NCBI RefSeq assembly: GCF_003853415.1
Contig: NZ_QTPP01000019.1
Location: 1-64,000 of the forward strand
Origin: Burkholderia sp. Bp9142
GTDB taxonomy: Bacteria > Pseudomonadota > Gammaproteobacteria > Burkholderiales > Burkholderiaceae
Length of the DNA: 64,000 bases
Reading direction: 5' to 3'
Of the stretch, positions 1 through 8,890 are shown piece by piece. The notes below the pieces were generated by a model, which did no database searches, had not been told where the DNA came from, and saw nothing but the letters and a program-made list of their open reading frames with translations. Each line of letters starts with the position of its first letter. Positions within the stretch are counted from its first letter, which is position 1. The position numbers were made by a program, and so were the translations under genes.

Positions 1-794
1 ACGAGCCAGCGGAACATCAGACCGAGCTGGTTGATCGTGCGCAGCGTCATGCCGATCTCGTCGACCCGGTTCATCGCGACGCCGGTGCGGCTCTCGCCGG
101 TCGCGACACGCAACGCCTGGTCGCGCAACTGCATCAGCGGACGCGCGATCTGCGCATCGAGCCACAACCCGGCCGCCACCGCCACGCCGGCCGTCGCGGC
201 CGCGAACGCCGCCAGCCCGCCACCGCTCAGCCCGCATGCCCAGCCCGCGCCGGCGACGGCCGGCGCCAGCACGCACAGCGTCGAATGCAGCCGCGCGCGC
301 ACCGACATCGTCTGGAACAGCGACGCGACGCGCATCAGGCCGGTCCGCACGATCAGTCCCTTGTGGAAACGGCGGTTGCCGGCCTTGCCTTCGCGGAACG
401 CACGATACAGCGCGTCGGCGGCCGCGATCTCGTCGCGCGATGCCTTGGTGCGCACCGACATGTAACCCGTCGGCTGCCCGTTGCGCATCACGGGCACCGT
501 ATTCGAACGCACCCAGTAGTGATCGCCATTCTTGCGGCGGTTCTTCACGAGCGCCGTCCACGGTTCGCCGTTCTTCAGCGTCGCCCACATGTCGGCGAAC
601 GCCTCCTTCGGCATGTCCGGATGCCGCACGACGTTGTGCGGCTGGCCTTCGATCTCCTCGGGAGAAAATCCGCTGACCTGGATGAACGCGGCATTCGCGT
701 ACTTGATGTAACTGTCCGCGTCGGTGGTCGACATCAGCGTCGCGTCGTCGGGAAATTCGAATTCGCGTTGCGTGACAGGCTGGTTATTGCGCAT
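1..794 (-). CDS. Aer-like PAS chemoreceptor, partial (5' part only)
   Basis: Methyl-accepting chemotaxis protein of the Aer type, cut by the window edge after about 264 residues. The start MRNNQPVTQ leads into a PAS domain (about residues 15-120, with the motif [13 protein letters not shown]), which in Aer proteins carries FAD and senses redox or energy state. A hydrophobic stretch near residues 170-212 follows, then a HAMP-like region. The signalling domain lies outside the window. It is colinear, without any gap, with the neighbouring gene at 1194-2738, so it is a tandem paralogue. A sigma-28-type promoter lies about 100 bases upstream of the ATG. Confidence 0.9.
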   Translation of the reverse strand, partial: MRNNQPVTQREFEFPDDATLMSTTDADSYIKYANAAFIQVSGFSPEEIEGQPHNVVRHPDMPKEAFADMWATLKNGEPWTALVKNRRKNGDHYWVRSNTVPVMRNGQPTGYMSVRTKASRDEIAAADALYRAFREGKAGNRRFHKGLIVRTGLMRVASLFQTMSVRARLHSTLCVLAPAVAGAGWACGLSGGGLAAFAAATAGVAVAAGLWLDAQIARPLMQLRDQALRVATGESRTGVAMNRVDEIGMTLRTINQLGLMFRWL

Positions 795-894
795 GGTGTG
801 GAGTTCCGGGTTGCGGATCTTGCGTCCGCTTGTGGATTGGACCGAGACCGTACGCATCGCGGTCGGCCCGCATGCGTTCGATCACACTCCTGCG

Positions 895-921
895 CTTTCG
901 GCAATTCTGACGAAAACATTA
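895..921 (-). promoter_or_regulatory. Sigma-28 (FliA) type promoter
   Basis: Read on the minus strand: TAATGTTT, 11 bases, GCCGAAAG. The E. coli FliA consensus is TAAAGTTT-N11-GCCGATAA, so the fit is 7/8 and 6/8 with exact spacing. It lies about 100 bases before the chemoreceptor start at 794 and has a counterpart before the tandem copy. Confidence 0.75.
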
Positions 922-1165
922 TGCCGCCCGCGGGTAAATATGCATTAATTTTGCATCATCTTGATTTAGCTGAAAACTTTGTTTATGGATGAATAAAAAT
1001 CGAGTTTTATCAAGTATCTGGACGTCAATCTTCTGGTTACTCGAGACACGCCTTTTTGACCGGATTGGCAAGTCGATCCGGAATCTCGAATGTGAATCCC
1101 TCTCGTTCGAGCGAGGTTCGAATCCAGTCAAATCGGAAAACCGGAGATTCGCCGCCGCGTCGCGA

Positions 1166-1189
1166 CGGGGCGCGCAAGCACACGCCCCG
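1166..1189 (-). terminator. Weak hairpin after chemoreceptor gene
   Basis: CGGGGCG (1166-1172) pairs with CGCCCCG (1183-1189) around a 10-base loop, directly beyond the stop codon at 1194-1196. There is no T tract, so termination is only a possibility. Confidence 0.3.
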
Positions 1190-1193
1190 ACGA

Positions 1194-2738
1194 TTACCGA
1201 AACACGTTTACCGCATCGACGAGCCGCGTCGCCTGATGCTTCAGGCTTTCCGACGCCGCCGCGCTCTGCTCGACCAGCGCGGCGTTCTGCTGCGTGATGT
1301 TGTCCAGATGCACGACCGCCTGGTCGACCTGCGCGACCCCGGTGCTCTGCTCGGCCGTCGACGAGCTGATCTCCGCGATCAGGTCCGACACGCGCTTCAC
1401 CTGCGCGACGATGTCCTCCATCGTCCTGCCTGCATCGTCGACCCGCCGTGCGCCCGACTCGACCCGCTCGACACTCGCGCCGATCAGCGTCTTGATTTCC
1501 TTCGCCGCGTTCGCGCTGCGCTGCGCGAGCGCCCGTACCTCGCCGGCAACCACCGCGAAACCGCGCCCCTGTTCGCCCGCGCGCGCCGCCTCGACCGCCG
1601 CGTTCAGCGCAAGGATGTTGGTCTGGAATGCGATCCCGTCGATCACGCCGATGATGTCGGCGATCCTGCGCGAGCTGTCCGTGATGTCGCGCATCGTCGT
1701 GACGACCTCGCTCACCGCCTGTCCGCCGCGCTCGGCCGCCTCGCTCGCGGACACCGACAACTGGTTCGCCTGCAGCGCCGTTTCCGCATTGCTCGACACG
1801 GTCGCCGTCATCTCGGCCATCGATGCAGCGGTCTCCTGCACACTCGACGCGGCCTGTTCGGTGCGCGCGCTCAGGTCGTTGTTGCCTTGCGCGATCTCGT
1901 TGCTCGCGCGCTGCACGTTGTGCACCTGCTCGCTGACGTCGTCAACGAGCCAGCGGAACATCAGACCGAGCTGGTTGATCGTGCGCAGCGTCATGCCGAT
2001 CTCGTCGACCCGGTTCATCCGCACACCGCGCCGGCTCTCGCCGGTCGCGACGTTCAGCGCCTGGTCGTGCAACCGCTTCAGCGGACGCACGATCTGCGCA
2101 TCGAGCCACAGCCCGGCCGCCACCGACACGCCGGCCGTCGCGGCCGCGAACGCCGCCAGCCCGCCGCCGCTCAGCCCGCATGCCCAGCCCGCGCCGGCGA
2201 CGGAGGGCGCCAGCACGCACAGCGCCGCATGCACGCGGGCGCGCACCGACATCGTCTGCGGCAGCGACGCGATGCGCAGCAGCCCGGTCCGCACGACCAG
2301 CCCCTTGTGGAACCGGCGGTTGCCGGCCTTGCCTTCGCGGAACGCACGATACAGCGCGTCGGCGGCCGCGATCTCGTCGGGCGGCGCCTTGGTGCGCACC
2401 GACATGTAGCCGTGCGGCGCGCCGTTGCGCGTCACGGGTATCGCGTTCGCGCGCACCCAGTAGTGGTCGCCGGTCTTGCGGCGGTTCTTCACGAGCGCCG
2501 TCCACGGTTCGCCGCTCTTCAGCGTCGCCCACATGTCGGCGAACGCCTCCTTCGGCATGTCCGGATGCCGCACGACGTTGTGCGGCTGGCCGACGAGTTC
2601 GTCGTTCGAGTAGCCGCTCACGTACGCGAACGTCGTGTTCGCGTACGTGATGATGCTGTCGGCATCCGTGGTCGACATCAGCGTGACGTCATCGGGAAAT
2701 TCGAATTCTTGTTGGGTGACAGGCTGGTTGTTGCGCAT
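1194..2738 (-). CDS. Aer-like PAS methyl-accepting chemotaxis protein
   Basis: Complete 514-residue energy-taxis receptor. It has a PAS domain (about 15-120), a hydrophobic membrane segment (about 171-212), a HAMP-like linker and a full MCP signalling domain whose conserved hairpin tip, [17 protein letters not shown], lies near residues 387-402. It ends in NVFR without a CheR/CheB tethering pentapeptide. I chose the ATG giving MRNNQPVT because the tandem paralogue starts identically and the longer upstream reading has no homologous counterpart. Aer-type receptors report redox state to CheA/CheW at the inner membrane. A FliA-type promoter lies about 105 bases upstream, which ties expression to flagellar assembly. 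Confidence 0.93.
   Translation of the reverse strand: MRNNQPVTQQEFEFPDDVTLMSTTDADSIITYANTTFAYVSGYSNDELVGQPHNVVRHPDMPKEAFADMWATLKSGEPWTALVKNRRKTGDHYWVRANAIPVTRNGAPHGYMSVRTKAPPDEIAAADALYRAFREGKAGNRRFHKGLVVRTGLLRIASLPQTMSVRARVHAALCVLAPSVAGAGWACGLSGGGLAAFAAATAGVSVAAGLWLDAQIVRPLKRLHDQALNVATGESRRGVRMNRVDEIGMTLRTINQLGLMFRWLVDDVSEQVHNVQRASNEIAQGNNDLSARTEQAASSVQETAASMAEMTATVSSNAETALQANQLSVSASEAAERGGQAVSEVVTTMRDITDSSRRIADIIGVIDGIAFQTNILALNAAVEAARAGEQGRGFAVVAGEVRALAQRSANAAKEIKTLIGASVERVESGARRVDDAGRTMEDIVAQVKRVSDLIAEISSSTAEQSTGVAQVDQAVVHLDNITQQNAALVEQSAAASESLKHQATRLVDAVNVFR
1945..2738. repeat. Copy 2 of an approximately 0.8 kb tandem duplication
   Basis: This stretch matches 1-794 at a constant offset of 1944 bases from the first base of the window to the start codon, with no indel. 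Differences are scattered substitutions, mostly in the PAS domain. The repeat continues beyond the left edge. The FliA promoters are also kept, with the offset changed by only 3 bases. Confidence 0.85.
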
Positions 2739-3283
2739 GCAGGGCTCCGAAAGGCGGATCCGGATGCGGGATCCGCGCGGCGCGGAAATCACGCTCAGTA
2801 GCCGAAAAACGGTTTATCGCTTTACGACGGTCTCGTCCCTGCTGTCGGCAATTTCCGGAAAAACCTTAATCCGGAAGCGCACAAAATGTCGAATTCCGTC
2901 ACCGGGATGATTTCGATCAAATAATCCCGTGATAATCGCGTCCGGCGCTTTGCGGATGCGGCCCGATGCGTGATTGGATAAATTCACCAGACGCACCAAT
3001 TCCGGAAGCCGTTGCACACGGCGAAACGATTCAACCTGATCGGCTTCATTCAACCGGCATTCGAACGCAATGAAAAAATCCCGGCATTCATTGAACCGGT
3101 CGCGCCGGCATCCGGCGGCGGTTACGCATCGCGGCGATCGACACCGCCAGGCCGCCCCCCCTTTTCCACGATCGCGAGTCGATGCGTTTTACGGAAACGC
3201 GCGACATTCGCAGCGGCGTGGCAAGCGCATGGCCGCCAATGCCGCGCCGCACGTAATGCGCCCCAAAGCAGACAACCGCATGA
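2739..3283. other. Intergenic region upstream of chemoreceptor gene
   Basis: Apart from the FliA-type promoter at 2842-2868 I see no gene here. Open frames in the stretch have no recognisable domain or ribosome binding site. A short imperfect direct repeat (CGGCTTCATTCAACCGG near 3041 and CGGCATTCATTGAACCGG near 3082) has no evident role. The right end adjoins a DUF523 remnant. Confidence 0.5.
2842..2868 (-). promoter_or_regulatory. Sigma-28 (FliA) type promoter
   Basis: Read on the minus strand: TAAGGTTT, 11 bases, GCCGACAG, again 7/8 and 6/8 matches to the FliA consensus with exact 11-base spacing. It lies about 105 bases before the start codon at 2738 and parallels the promoter at 895-921. 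Confidence 0.75.
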
Positions 3284-3532
3284 CACGCCGCACCACCACC
3301 GAACGTTCAGCGCGCCTGCTCGCGCGCGCACGACTGCCGCTACGCGATCCTGGCGGACGGCAGTCCGTCGTGCGGACGCAGCTTCATTTACGACGGGCGT
3401 CTTGCCGGCAGACGGCATGCGGGCGCCGGGGTGACGGCGGCGCTGCTGCGCCGGCATGGCGTCGAGGTATTCGCGGACACCGGGATCGACGCGCTCGCCG
3501 CGCGCCTCGCGCGACATTCTCAGGCTGAATGA
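3284..3532 (+). pseudogene. DUF523 (YbbK-like) protein, C-terminal remnant
   Basis: The frame ending at 3532 reads CRYAILADGSPSCGRSFIYD, then a glycine-rich GVTAALLRRHGVEVFADT segment. This is the C-terminal signature (SPSCG, IYDG, GVTAALL) of DUF523 proteins, which are normally about 150-170 residues long. The expected N-terminal half, with its CLLG and RYDG motifs, is absent: an in-frame stop lies at 3281 and there is no start codon in the open part. I take it as a decayed gene rather than a short functional one. The function of DUF523 is not established. Confidence 0.7.
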
Positions 3533-3573
3533 CGATGTGGCCGGCACGACGATCACGTGCCGGCCACATCGTC
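3531..3573. terminator. Perfect 18-bp stem hairpin, bidirectional terminator
   Basis: GACGATGTGGCCGGCACG (3531-3548) and its exact reverse complement (3556-3573) flank a 7-base loop. It begins on the stop codon of the DUF523 remnant and lies 60 bases beyond the end of the convergent thiolase gene, so it can serve both. No T tract follows. Confidence 0.7.
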
Positions 3574-3632
3574 CGGAAGGGAGCACGGCGAAGCGGTGCG
3601 CATCCCGCGCACGCTTCGCCGCATGACGCGCG

Positions 3633-4835
<1,203 letters not shown>

Positions 4836-4911
4836 CAGTGTCTCCGGTCTCATGCAAGGCTGGGAAGTGAATGAAACGCGCCCCTTGCATTGCCCGCCGG
4901 GATGCGCTTAA

Positions 4912-4951
4912 ATGTTCTATATACGAACATAAGATCGTGTATCGAACGTTC
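4912..4951. promoter_or_regulatory. Candidate IclR operator in divergent promoter region
   Basis: ATGTTC-N7-GAACAT (4912-4930) is a perfect dyad, followed by the palindrome GAACGTTC (4944-4951). Both contain GAAC cores and lie in the most AT-rich part of the pcaF/iclR intergenic region. This is where a PcaR-type regulator would be expected to act on both genes. Binding is inference. Confidence 0.55.
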
Positions 4952-5062
4952 AACGCATCATAGGGAGTGCGGGGACGACCTGTCAAGCGCCCGGTCCGCG
5001 GTGCGGTTGGCGTGTCGGGCCCCATGCGCTATCTTCTCGGCTGCACGACAATCCGACCGTTC

Positions 5063-5851
5063 ATGACAACCGAAGACATCCAGACGAAACCGGGCGACTC
5101 CTATGTGCAGTCGTTCGCGCGCGGCCTCGCGGTGATCCGCGCGTTCGACGCCCAACGCCCGGAGCAGACGCTCACCGAGGTCGCCTCGGCCACCGGGCTC
5201 ACGCGCGCGGGCGCGCGCCGGATCCTGCTGACGCTGCAGACGCTCGGCTACGTCGAGGCCGACGGCCGGCTGTTCCGGCTCACGCCCAAGATTCTCGAGC
5301 TCGGCTTCGCGTATCTCACGTCGATGCCGTTCTGGAATCTCGCCGAACCCGTGATGGAGCAGCTGTCCGCGCAGATCCACGAAAGCTGCTCGGCCGCCGT
5401 GCTCGATCGCACCGAGATCGTCTACGTGCTGCGCATGCCGACCCACAAGATCATGACGATCAATTTGTCGATCGGCAGCCGCCTGCCCGCGTACTGCACG
5501 TCGATGGGCCGTGTGCTGCTGTCGGCGCTCGACGACGCGGCGCTCGACGAAACGCTCGCGCAAAGCGGCATTCGCGCGCACACGCCGCGCACGATCACCG
5601 ACATCGGCGAGCTGAAGGCGACGATCGCGCAAGTGCGCCAGCAAGGCTGGGCCGTGGTCGACCAGGAACTCGAAGTGGGATTGATGTCGATCTCGGCGCC
5701 GATCCGCAACCGGCGCGGGCAGGTGATCGCCGCGATGAACATCAGCGGCAACGCGCAGCGGCACACCGCGAAGCAGATGGTGAAGGAGTTTCTCGGGCCG
5801 CTGCAGCAGGCCGCGCAGACGGTGTCGGAGCTGGTGGCGCGGCGCGGATGA
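5063..5851 (+). CDS. IclR-family transcriptional regulator (PcaR-like)
   Basis: A 262-residue regulator with an N-terminal winged helix (about residues 14-75, beginning with the QSFARGLAVIRAFDA string typical of the PcaR/PobR branch) and a C-terminal IclR effector domain (about 90-258). Such proteins control beta-ketoadipate pathway genes in response to aromatic-derived metabolites. Its divergent position next to the 3-oxoadipyl-CoA thiolase supports that role. The start is not certain: ATG at 5063 gives the family-like length, while an in-frame ATG at 5024 would add 13 residues. Neither has a strong Shine-Dalgarno sequence. Confidence 0.85.
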   Translation: MTTEDIQTKPGDSYVQSFARGLAVIRAFDAQRPEQTLTEVASATGLTRAGARRILLTLQTLGYVEADGRLFRLTPKILELGFAYLTSMPFWNLAEPVMEQLSAQIHESCSAAVLDRTEIVYVLRMPTHKIMTINLSIGSRLPAYCTSMGRVLLSALDDAALDETLAQSGIRAHTPRTITDIGELKATIAQVRQQGWAVVDQELEVGLMSISAPIRNRRGQVIAAMNISGNAQRHTAKQMVKEFLGPLQQAAQTVSELVARRG

Positions 5852-5959
5852 GCGGGCCTGGCGGACCGGCAGGCGCCTGCGGCAAGGCATTCCACCCGAA
5901 GCCGGGGGCGCCGCGGCGTCCGCTTCAATTGTCGTGCCGGCGATACCGCATTCACGCAT

Positions 5960-5987
5960 AAAAAGACGGGCGGCACCTGGCCGCCCG
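5960..5987 (-). terminator. Intrinsic terminator of the minus-strand operon
   Basis: CGGGCGG (5967-5973) pairs with CCGCCCG (5981-5987). On the minus strand the stem is followed by TTTTT (5964-5960). It lies 140 bases beyond the end of the desuccinylase-like gene. Confidence 0.7.
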
Positions 5988-6128
5988 CTCAACGCTCTGA
6001 CTCTGCTGCAACACTTCCAACGGAACACGGAGCGAACTCCGCGCCGCTCAATCTAGTGATGCGGCAAAGCCCGGTCAATTTGACATGAACGAAATTGCAC
6101 GGCGCTTCTCGGACACCGTACCCGCCAT

Positions 6129-7244
6129 TCACGCGCCGAGCAGAATCCCCTTTCGCACCGGCACCGTGCCCGTCACGCGGCCGAGCGGCGCGCCGGCCGT
6201 CACGAAGCGGATCGCGCGGCGCATGTAGAACACGCCGTCGGTGCCGCTCGACACGGTCGTGATCGCGTCGGTCAGCGGATCGACGATGTCGAACAGCGGG
6301 TCGCCGGCGCGGATCGTCGCGCCGATCGCCGCGCGGTGCACGAGGATCCCGCTCACCGGCGCGTGGAACTGCTCGCTGCCCGCGAGCGGCGTGGCCGGTG
6401 CGACGAGCGGCGGCAGCGGCGTGCGCTCGCCGCGCACCGCGCCGCACCACACCAGATAGGCGACGAGCGCGTCGGCGTCACGCGCCGCGTATTCATGGGT
6501 CACGTCGCGCTGGCCGCGGCATTCGACCGTCACCGCCACCGTGCCCGCCGCCATCGGCGTGCGTTCCGGCAGGTGCTGCCGCAACTGCGACCACAGCAGG
6601 TGATGCGCGTCGTCGAACGCATGACCGCCGGAATCCTCGGCAAGCAGCGACACCTCGGCGCCGAGATAGCGCGCGAGCGGCTCGACCTGCGGCCACGCGG
6701 TGTCGCTCGTGTATACGTGCATCACCGCCTCGAGCGAGCAATGCAGGTCGATCACGACGTCGGCGTCATGCGACAGCTTCAGCAGCGCCCGCTGCAACGC
6801 GTCGAATTCGGTGCGCGGCGCGATCTCGTCGAGCGCGGCGCCGACACATTCGCGCACGATCGCGCGATTGCGTTCGGGATCCGCGCCGAGCCGGTCGCGC
6901 GCCCGCGCGGCGATGTCCGCAAGCGGCAGGAAGCCGCGATTGAAGTTGCGTCCGCTCGCGAGATCGAACCGGCCGATGAATTGCCCGAGCAGATGGTGAT
7001 TGAGCCCGACCGGGTTCGCGACCGGCACCAGCACGACCTCGGCCGCGAGCCGGCCGTCCGCGTCGAGCTGCGCGAGACGCTGCTTGAGCACGACGGCGGC
7101 GAGCATCGCGGGCGTCTCGTCCGCATGCAGCGCGGCCTGCAGGTAGAACTTGCGGCCGGCGTCGGCCGGCCCGAAATGGAAGCTCGTCAGCGTGCGCTGC
7201 GTGCCGATCGACGGCGAGAGGAGCGGCGTGTTGCGAATCTGCAT
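6129..7244 (-). CDS. Succinylglutamate desuccinylase/aspartoacylase family protein
   Basis: A 371-residue zinc carboxypeptidase-fold deacylase of the AstE/AspA family. The predicted zinc ligands are H40 and E43 (ALHADETP) and H168 (VIDLHCS). The C-terminal part contains a lipoyl-like strand region (PVSGILVHRAAIGATIRAGDPLFDIVDP). Family members hydrolyse N-acyl amino acids. The exact substrate cannot be read. It is the last gene of an operon with an M20 amidohydrolase and an MHS transporter, which suggests uptake and deacylation of an N-acylated compound. A clear paralogue lies at 33222-34337. Confidence 0.85.
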   Translation of the reverse strand: MQIRNTPLLSPSIGTQRTLTSFHFGPADAGRKFYLQAALHADETPAMLAAVVLKQRLAQLDADGRLAAEVVLVPVANPVGLNHHLLGQFIGRFDLASGRNFNRGFLPLADIAARARDRLGADPERNRAIVRECVGAALDEIAPRTEFDALQRALLKLSHDADVVIDLHCSLEAVMHVYTSDTAWPQVEPLARYLGAEVSLLAEDSGGHAFDDAHHLLWSQLRQHLPERTPMAAGTVAVTVECRGQRDVTHEYAARDADALVAYLVWCGAVRGERTPLPPLVAPATPLAGSEQFHAPVSGILVHRAAIGATIRAGDPLFDIVDPLTDAITTVSSGTDGVFYMRRAIRFVTAGAPLGRVTGTVPVRKGILLGA

Positions 7245-7284
7245 CGATGGTCTCGAAAAAAAGCGGGAAAACGGAGCGCGCGGC

Positions 7285-7458
7285 TCAGTCGCCGGACGGG
7301 TCGAAATCGAAGTACGGCTTCGCGATCCGGTCGTACGTGCCGTCCTTCAGCATCGACGCGATCGCGCCGTCGATCGACGCGCTGCAGCGCGCGTCCGTGC
7401 CGTTGACGCAGGCCGCGCGGGAACTGGCGACGATGCGCGCGTCGTACCTGCGGACCAT
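7285..7458 (-). pseudogene. Remnant of a HisJ/ArgT-like binding protein
   Basis: The last 29 codons before the stop (IDGAIASMLKDGTYDRIAKP and on) match the C-terminus of the complete binding protein at 32181-32963 at 22 of 29 positions. The rest of the roughly 260-residue protein is gone, and the preceding in-frame residues do not match. Only an arbitrary ATG at 7458 is available. It sits directly before a desuccinylase-like gene, the same order as at 32-34 kb, so this is a decayed copy of that pair. Confidence 0.75.
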
Positions 7459-7505
7459 GCGCGGGCGGTAATCCGGGCACGGATCACCGCCCGCGGCACC
7501 GCCCG

Positions 7506-8837
7506 TCAGTCCATCGACTCACGCGCCGTCTCGCGCAGCATCGCGACCGCGATCAGCGACAGCACCACACACGCGGCCACGTAACCGGCCGGCGCGAGCT
7601 TGCTGCCCGTCGTCTTCACGAGCCAGGTCGCGATCAGCTGCGCGGTCCCGCCGAAGATCGTCACCGCCAGCGCATACGCGATCGAGATGCCCGTCGCACG
7701 CACGTGGCGCGGCAGCGATTCGCACATCAGCGCCATTTCGGACGCCGACCCGAGCGAATAGAACAGCAGCATCAGCGCGGTCAGCGGCAGGATCACCGAC
7801 AGCGTCGGATGATGGTTCATCAGCCAGAACGCGGGGAACAACAGCAGGACGAGCACGCCGCGCCCGACGAAGATCGGCACGCGCCGACTGCCGAGACGGT
7901 CCGACAGCCAGCCGAACAGCGGACACGTCACGAGCATCACGCAGCCCGACGCGACGCCGACGAACATCGACAGCTTCATCGGCAACCCGAGCGTATGGAT
8001 CGCATAGGTCGGCATGTAGAAGGTCAGGATGTAGGTCGACACCGTGCCGCCCATCACGGTCAGCATCAACAGCAGCACCGTGCGCGTGTGCCGCGAGAAC
8101 AGCTCGCGCAGCACGCCGCGTTCGATGCCGTGATGGTTGTCGCCGGGCGCATCGTCCGCGAGCCGGCGGCGCAGAATCATGCCGACCGGCGCGATCAGCA
8201 CGCCCACGAAGAACGGCAGGCGCCAGCCCCAGCCCTCGAGCGCATCCTTCGTCAGCGTGTTCGACAGCAGCGCCGCGAAGCCCGAGCCCATCAGCGCGGC
8301 ACCGCCCTGCGTCGCGAGCTGCCAGCTCGCGCGAAACGCGCGGCGCGACGTGCCGCCCTGCTCGATCAGCGTGGAAGTCGCCGCGCCGAACTCGCCGCCC
8401 TGCGAGAAGCCCTGCATCAGCCGCGCGCAGACGACCAGCAGCGGCGCGGCCACGCCGGCCTGCGCGTAGGTCGGCGCGATCGCGATGAGGCCGGTGCCGA
8501 GCGCCATCAGCATGATCGTCAGGTTCAGCGCGGCCTTGCGGCCCTTGCGGTCCGCGTACACGCCGAGCACGACGCTGCCGAGCGGCCGCGTGAAGAAGCC
8601 GGCGGCGAACGTCGCGACCGACAGCAGCAGCGACGTGGTCGGGTCGCTCGACGGGAAGAACAGCTTGCCGATCAGCACCGCGAAAAAGCCGTACACGGTG
8701 AAATCGAAGAACTCCAGCCAGTTGCCGATCACGGCCGCCGCGATCGCGCCGCGCTTCGTGACGGCCGGTGCGCCGTGTGTATCGGTCTGGGCGGCCCCCG
8801 CCGACGCGGGGTGCAGCGCGAGATGGTCTTTCTGCAT
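7506..8837 (-). CDS. MFS transporter, metabolite/H+ symporter (MHS) family
   Basis: A 443-residue integral membrane protein with about 12 hydrophobic segments. GNWLEFFDFTVYGFFA in the first segment, the ADRKGRK loop after segment two and ARLMQGFSQGGEFGA are typical of the MHS branch, which includes citrate, tricarballylate, proline/betaine and alpha-ketoglutarate symporters. It lies between an amidohydrolase and a desuccinylase-like enzyme on the same strand, so its substrate may be the acylated compound those enzymes process. The substrate itself cannot be told from sequence. Confidence 0.88.
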   Translation of the reverse strand: MQKDHLALHPASAGAAQTDTHGAPAVTKRGAIAAAVIGNWLEFFDFTVYGFFAVLIGKLFFPSSDPTTSLLLSVATFAAGFFTRPLGSVVLGVYADRKGRKAALNLTIMLMALGTGLIAIAPTYAQAGVAAPLLVVCARLMQGFSQGGEFGAATSTLIEQGGTSRRAFRASWQLATQGGAALMGSGFAALLSNTLTKDALEGWGWRLPFFVGVLIAPVGMILRRRLADDAPGDNHHGIERGVLRELFSRHTRTVLLLMLTVMGGTVSTYILTFYMPTYAIHTLGLPMKLSMFVGVASGCVMLVTCPLFGWLSDRLGSRRVPIFVGRGVLVLLLFPAFWLMNHHPTLSVILPLTALMLLFYSLGSASEMALMCESLPRHVRATGISIAYALAVTIFGGTAQLIATWLVKTTGSKLAPAGYVAACVVLSLIAVAMLRETARESMD

Positions 8838-8890
8838 CGTTCTTCTCTCCTCTCAATGCGGCCGGAAGCGCCGGCCGCCCGTCGCCGTGC

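Larger units (their letters stand above)
795..1193. other. Intergenic region between tandem chemoreceptor genes
   Basis: No gene is seen in this 399-base gap. It holds the FliA-type promoter of the left gene (895-921), an AT-rich stretch around 940-1010 and a weak hairpin next to the stop codon of the right gene (1166-1189). A tRNA T-loop-like string near 1115-1125 does not fold into a tRNA. Confidence 0.6.

Noticed and set aside
1055-1132. tRNA-like stretch: TTTGAC at the left pairs with GTCAAA at the right, with GGTTCGAATCC inside and total length 78
   Set aside because: The T-stem gives only two or three pairs around the T-loop-like string, no proper anticodon stem is formed and there is no CCA or discriminator. 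I take it as chance.
3041-3101. Imperfect direct repeat (CGGCTTCATTCAACCGG and CGGCATTCATTGAACCGG)
   Set aside because: Two copies only, with mismatches, and no insertion boundary or operator position that would explain them.
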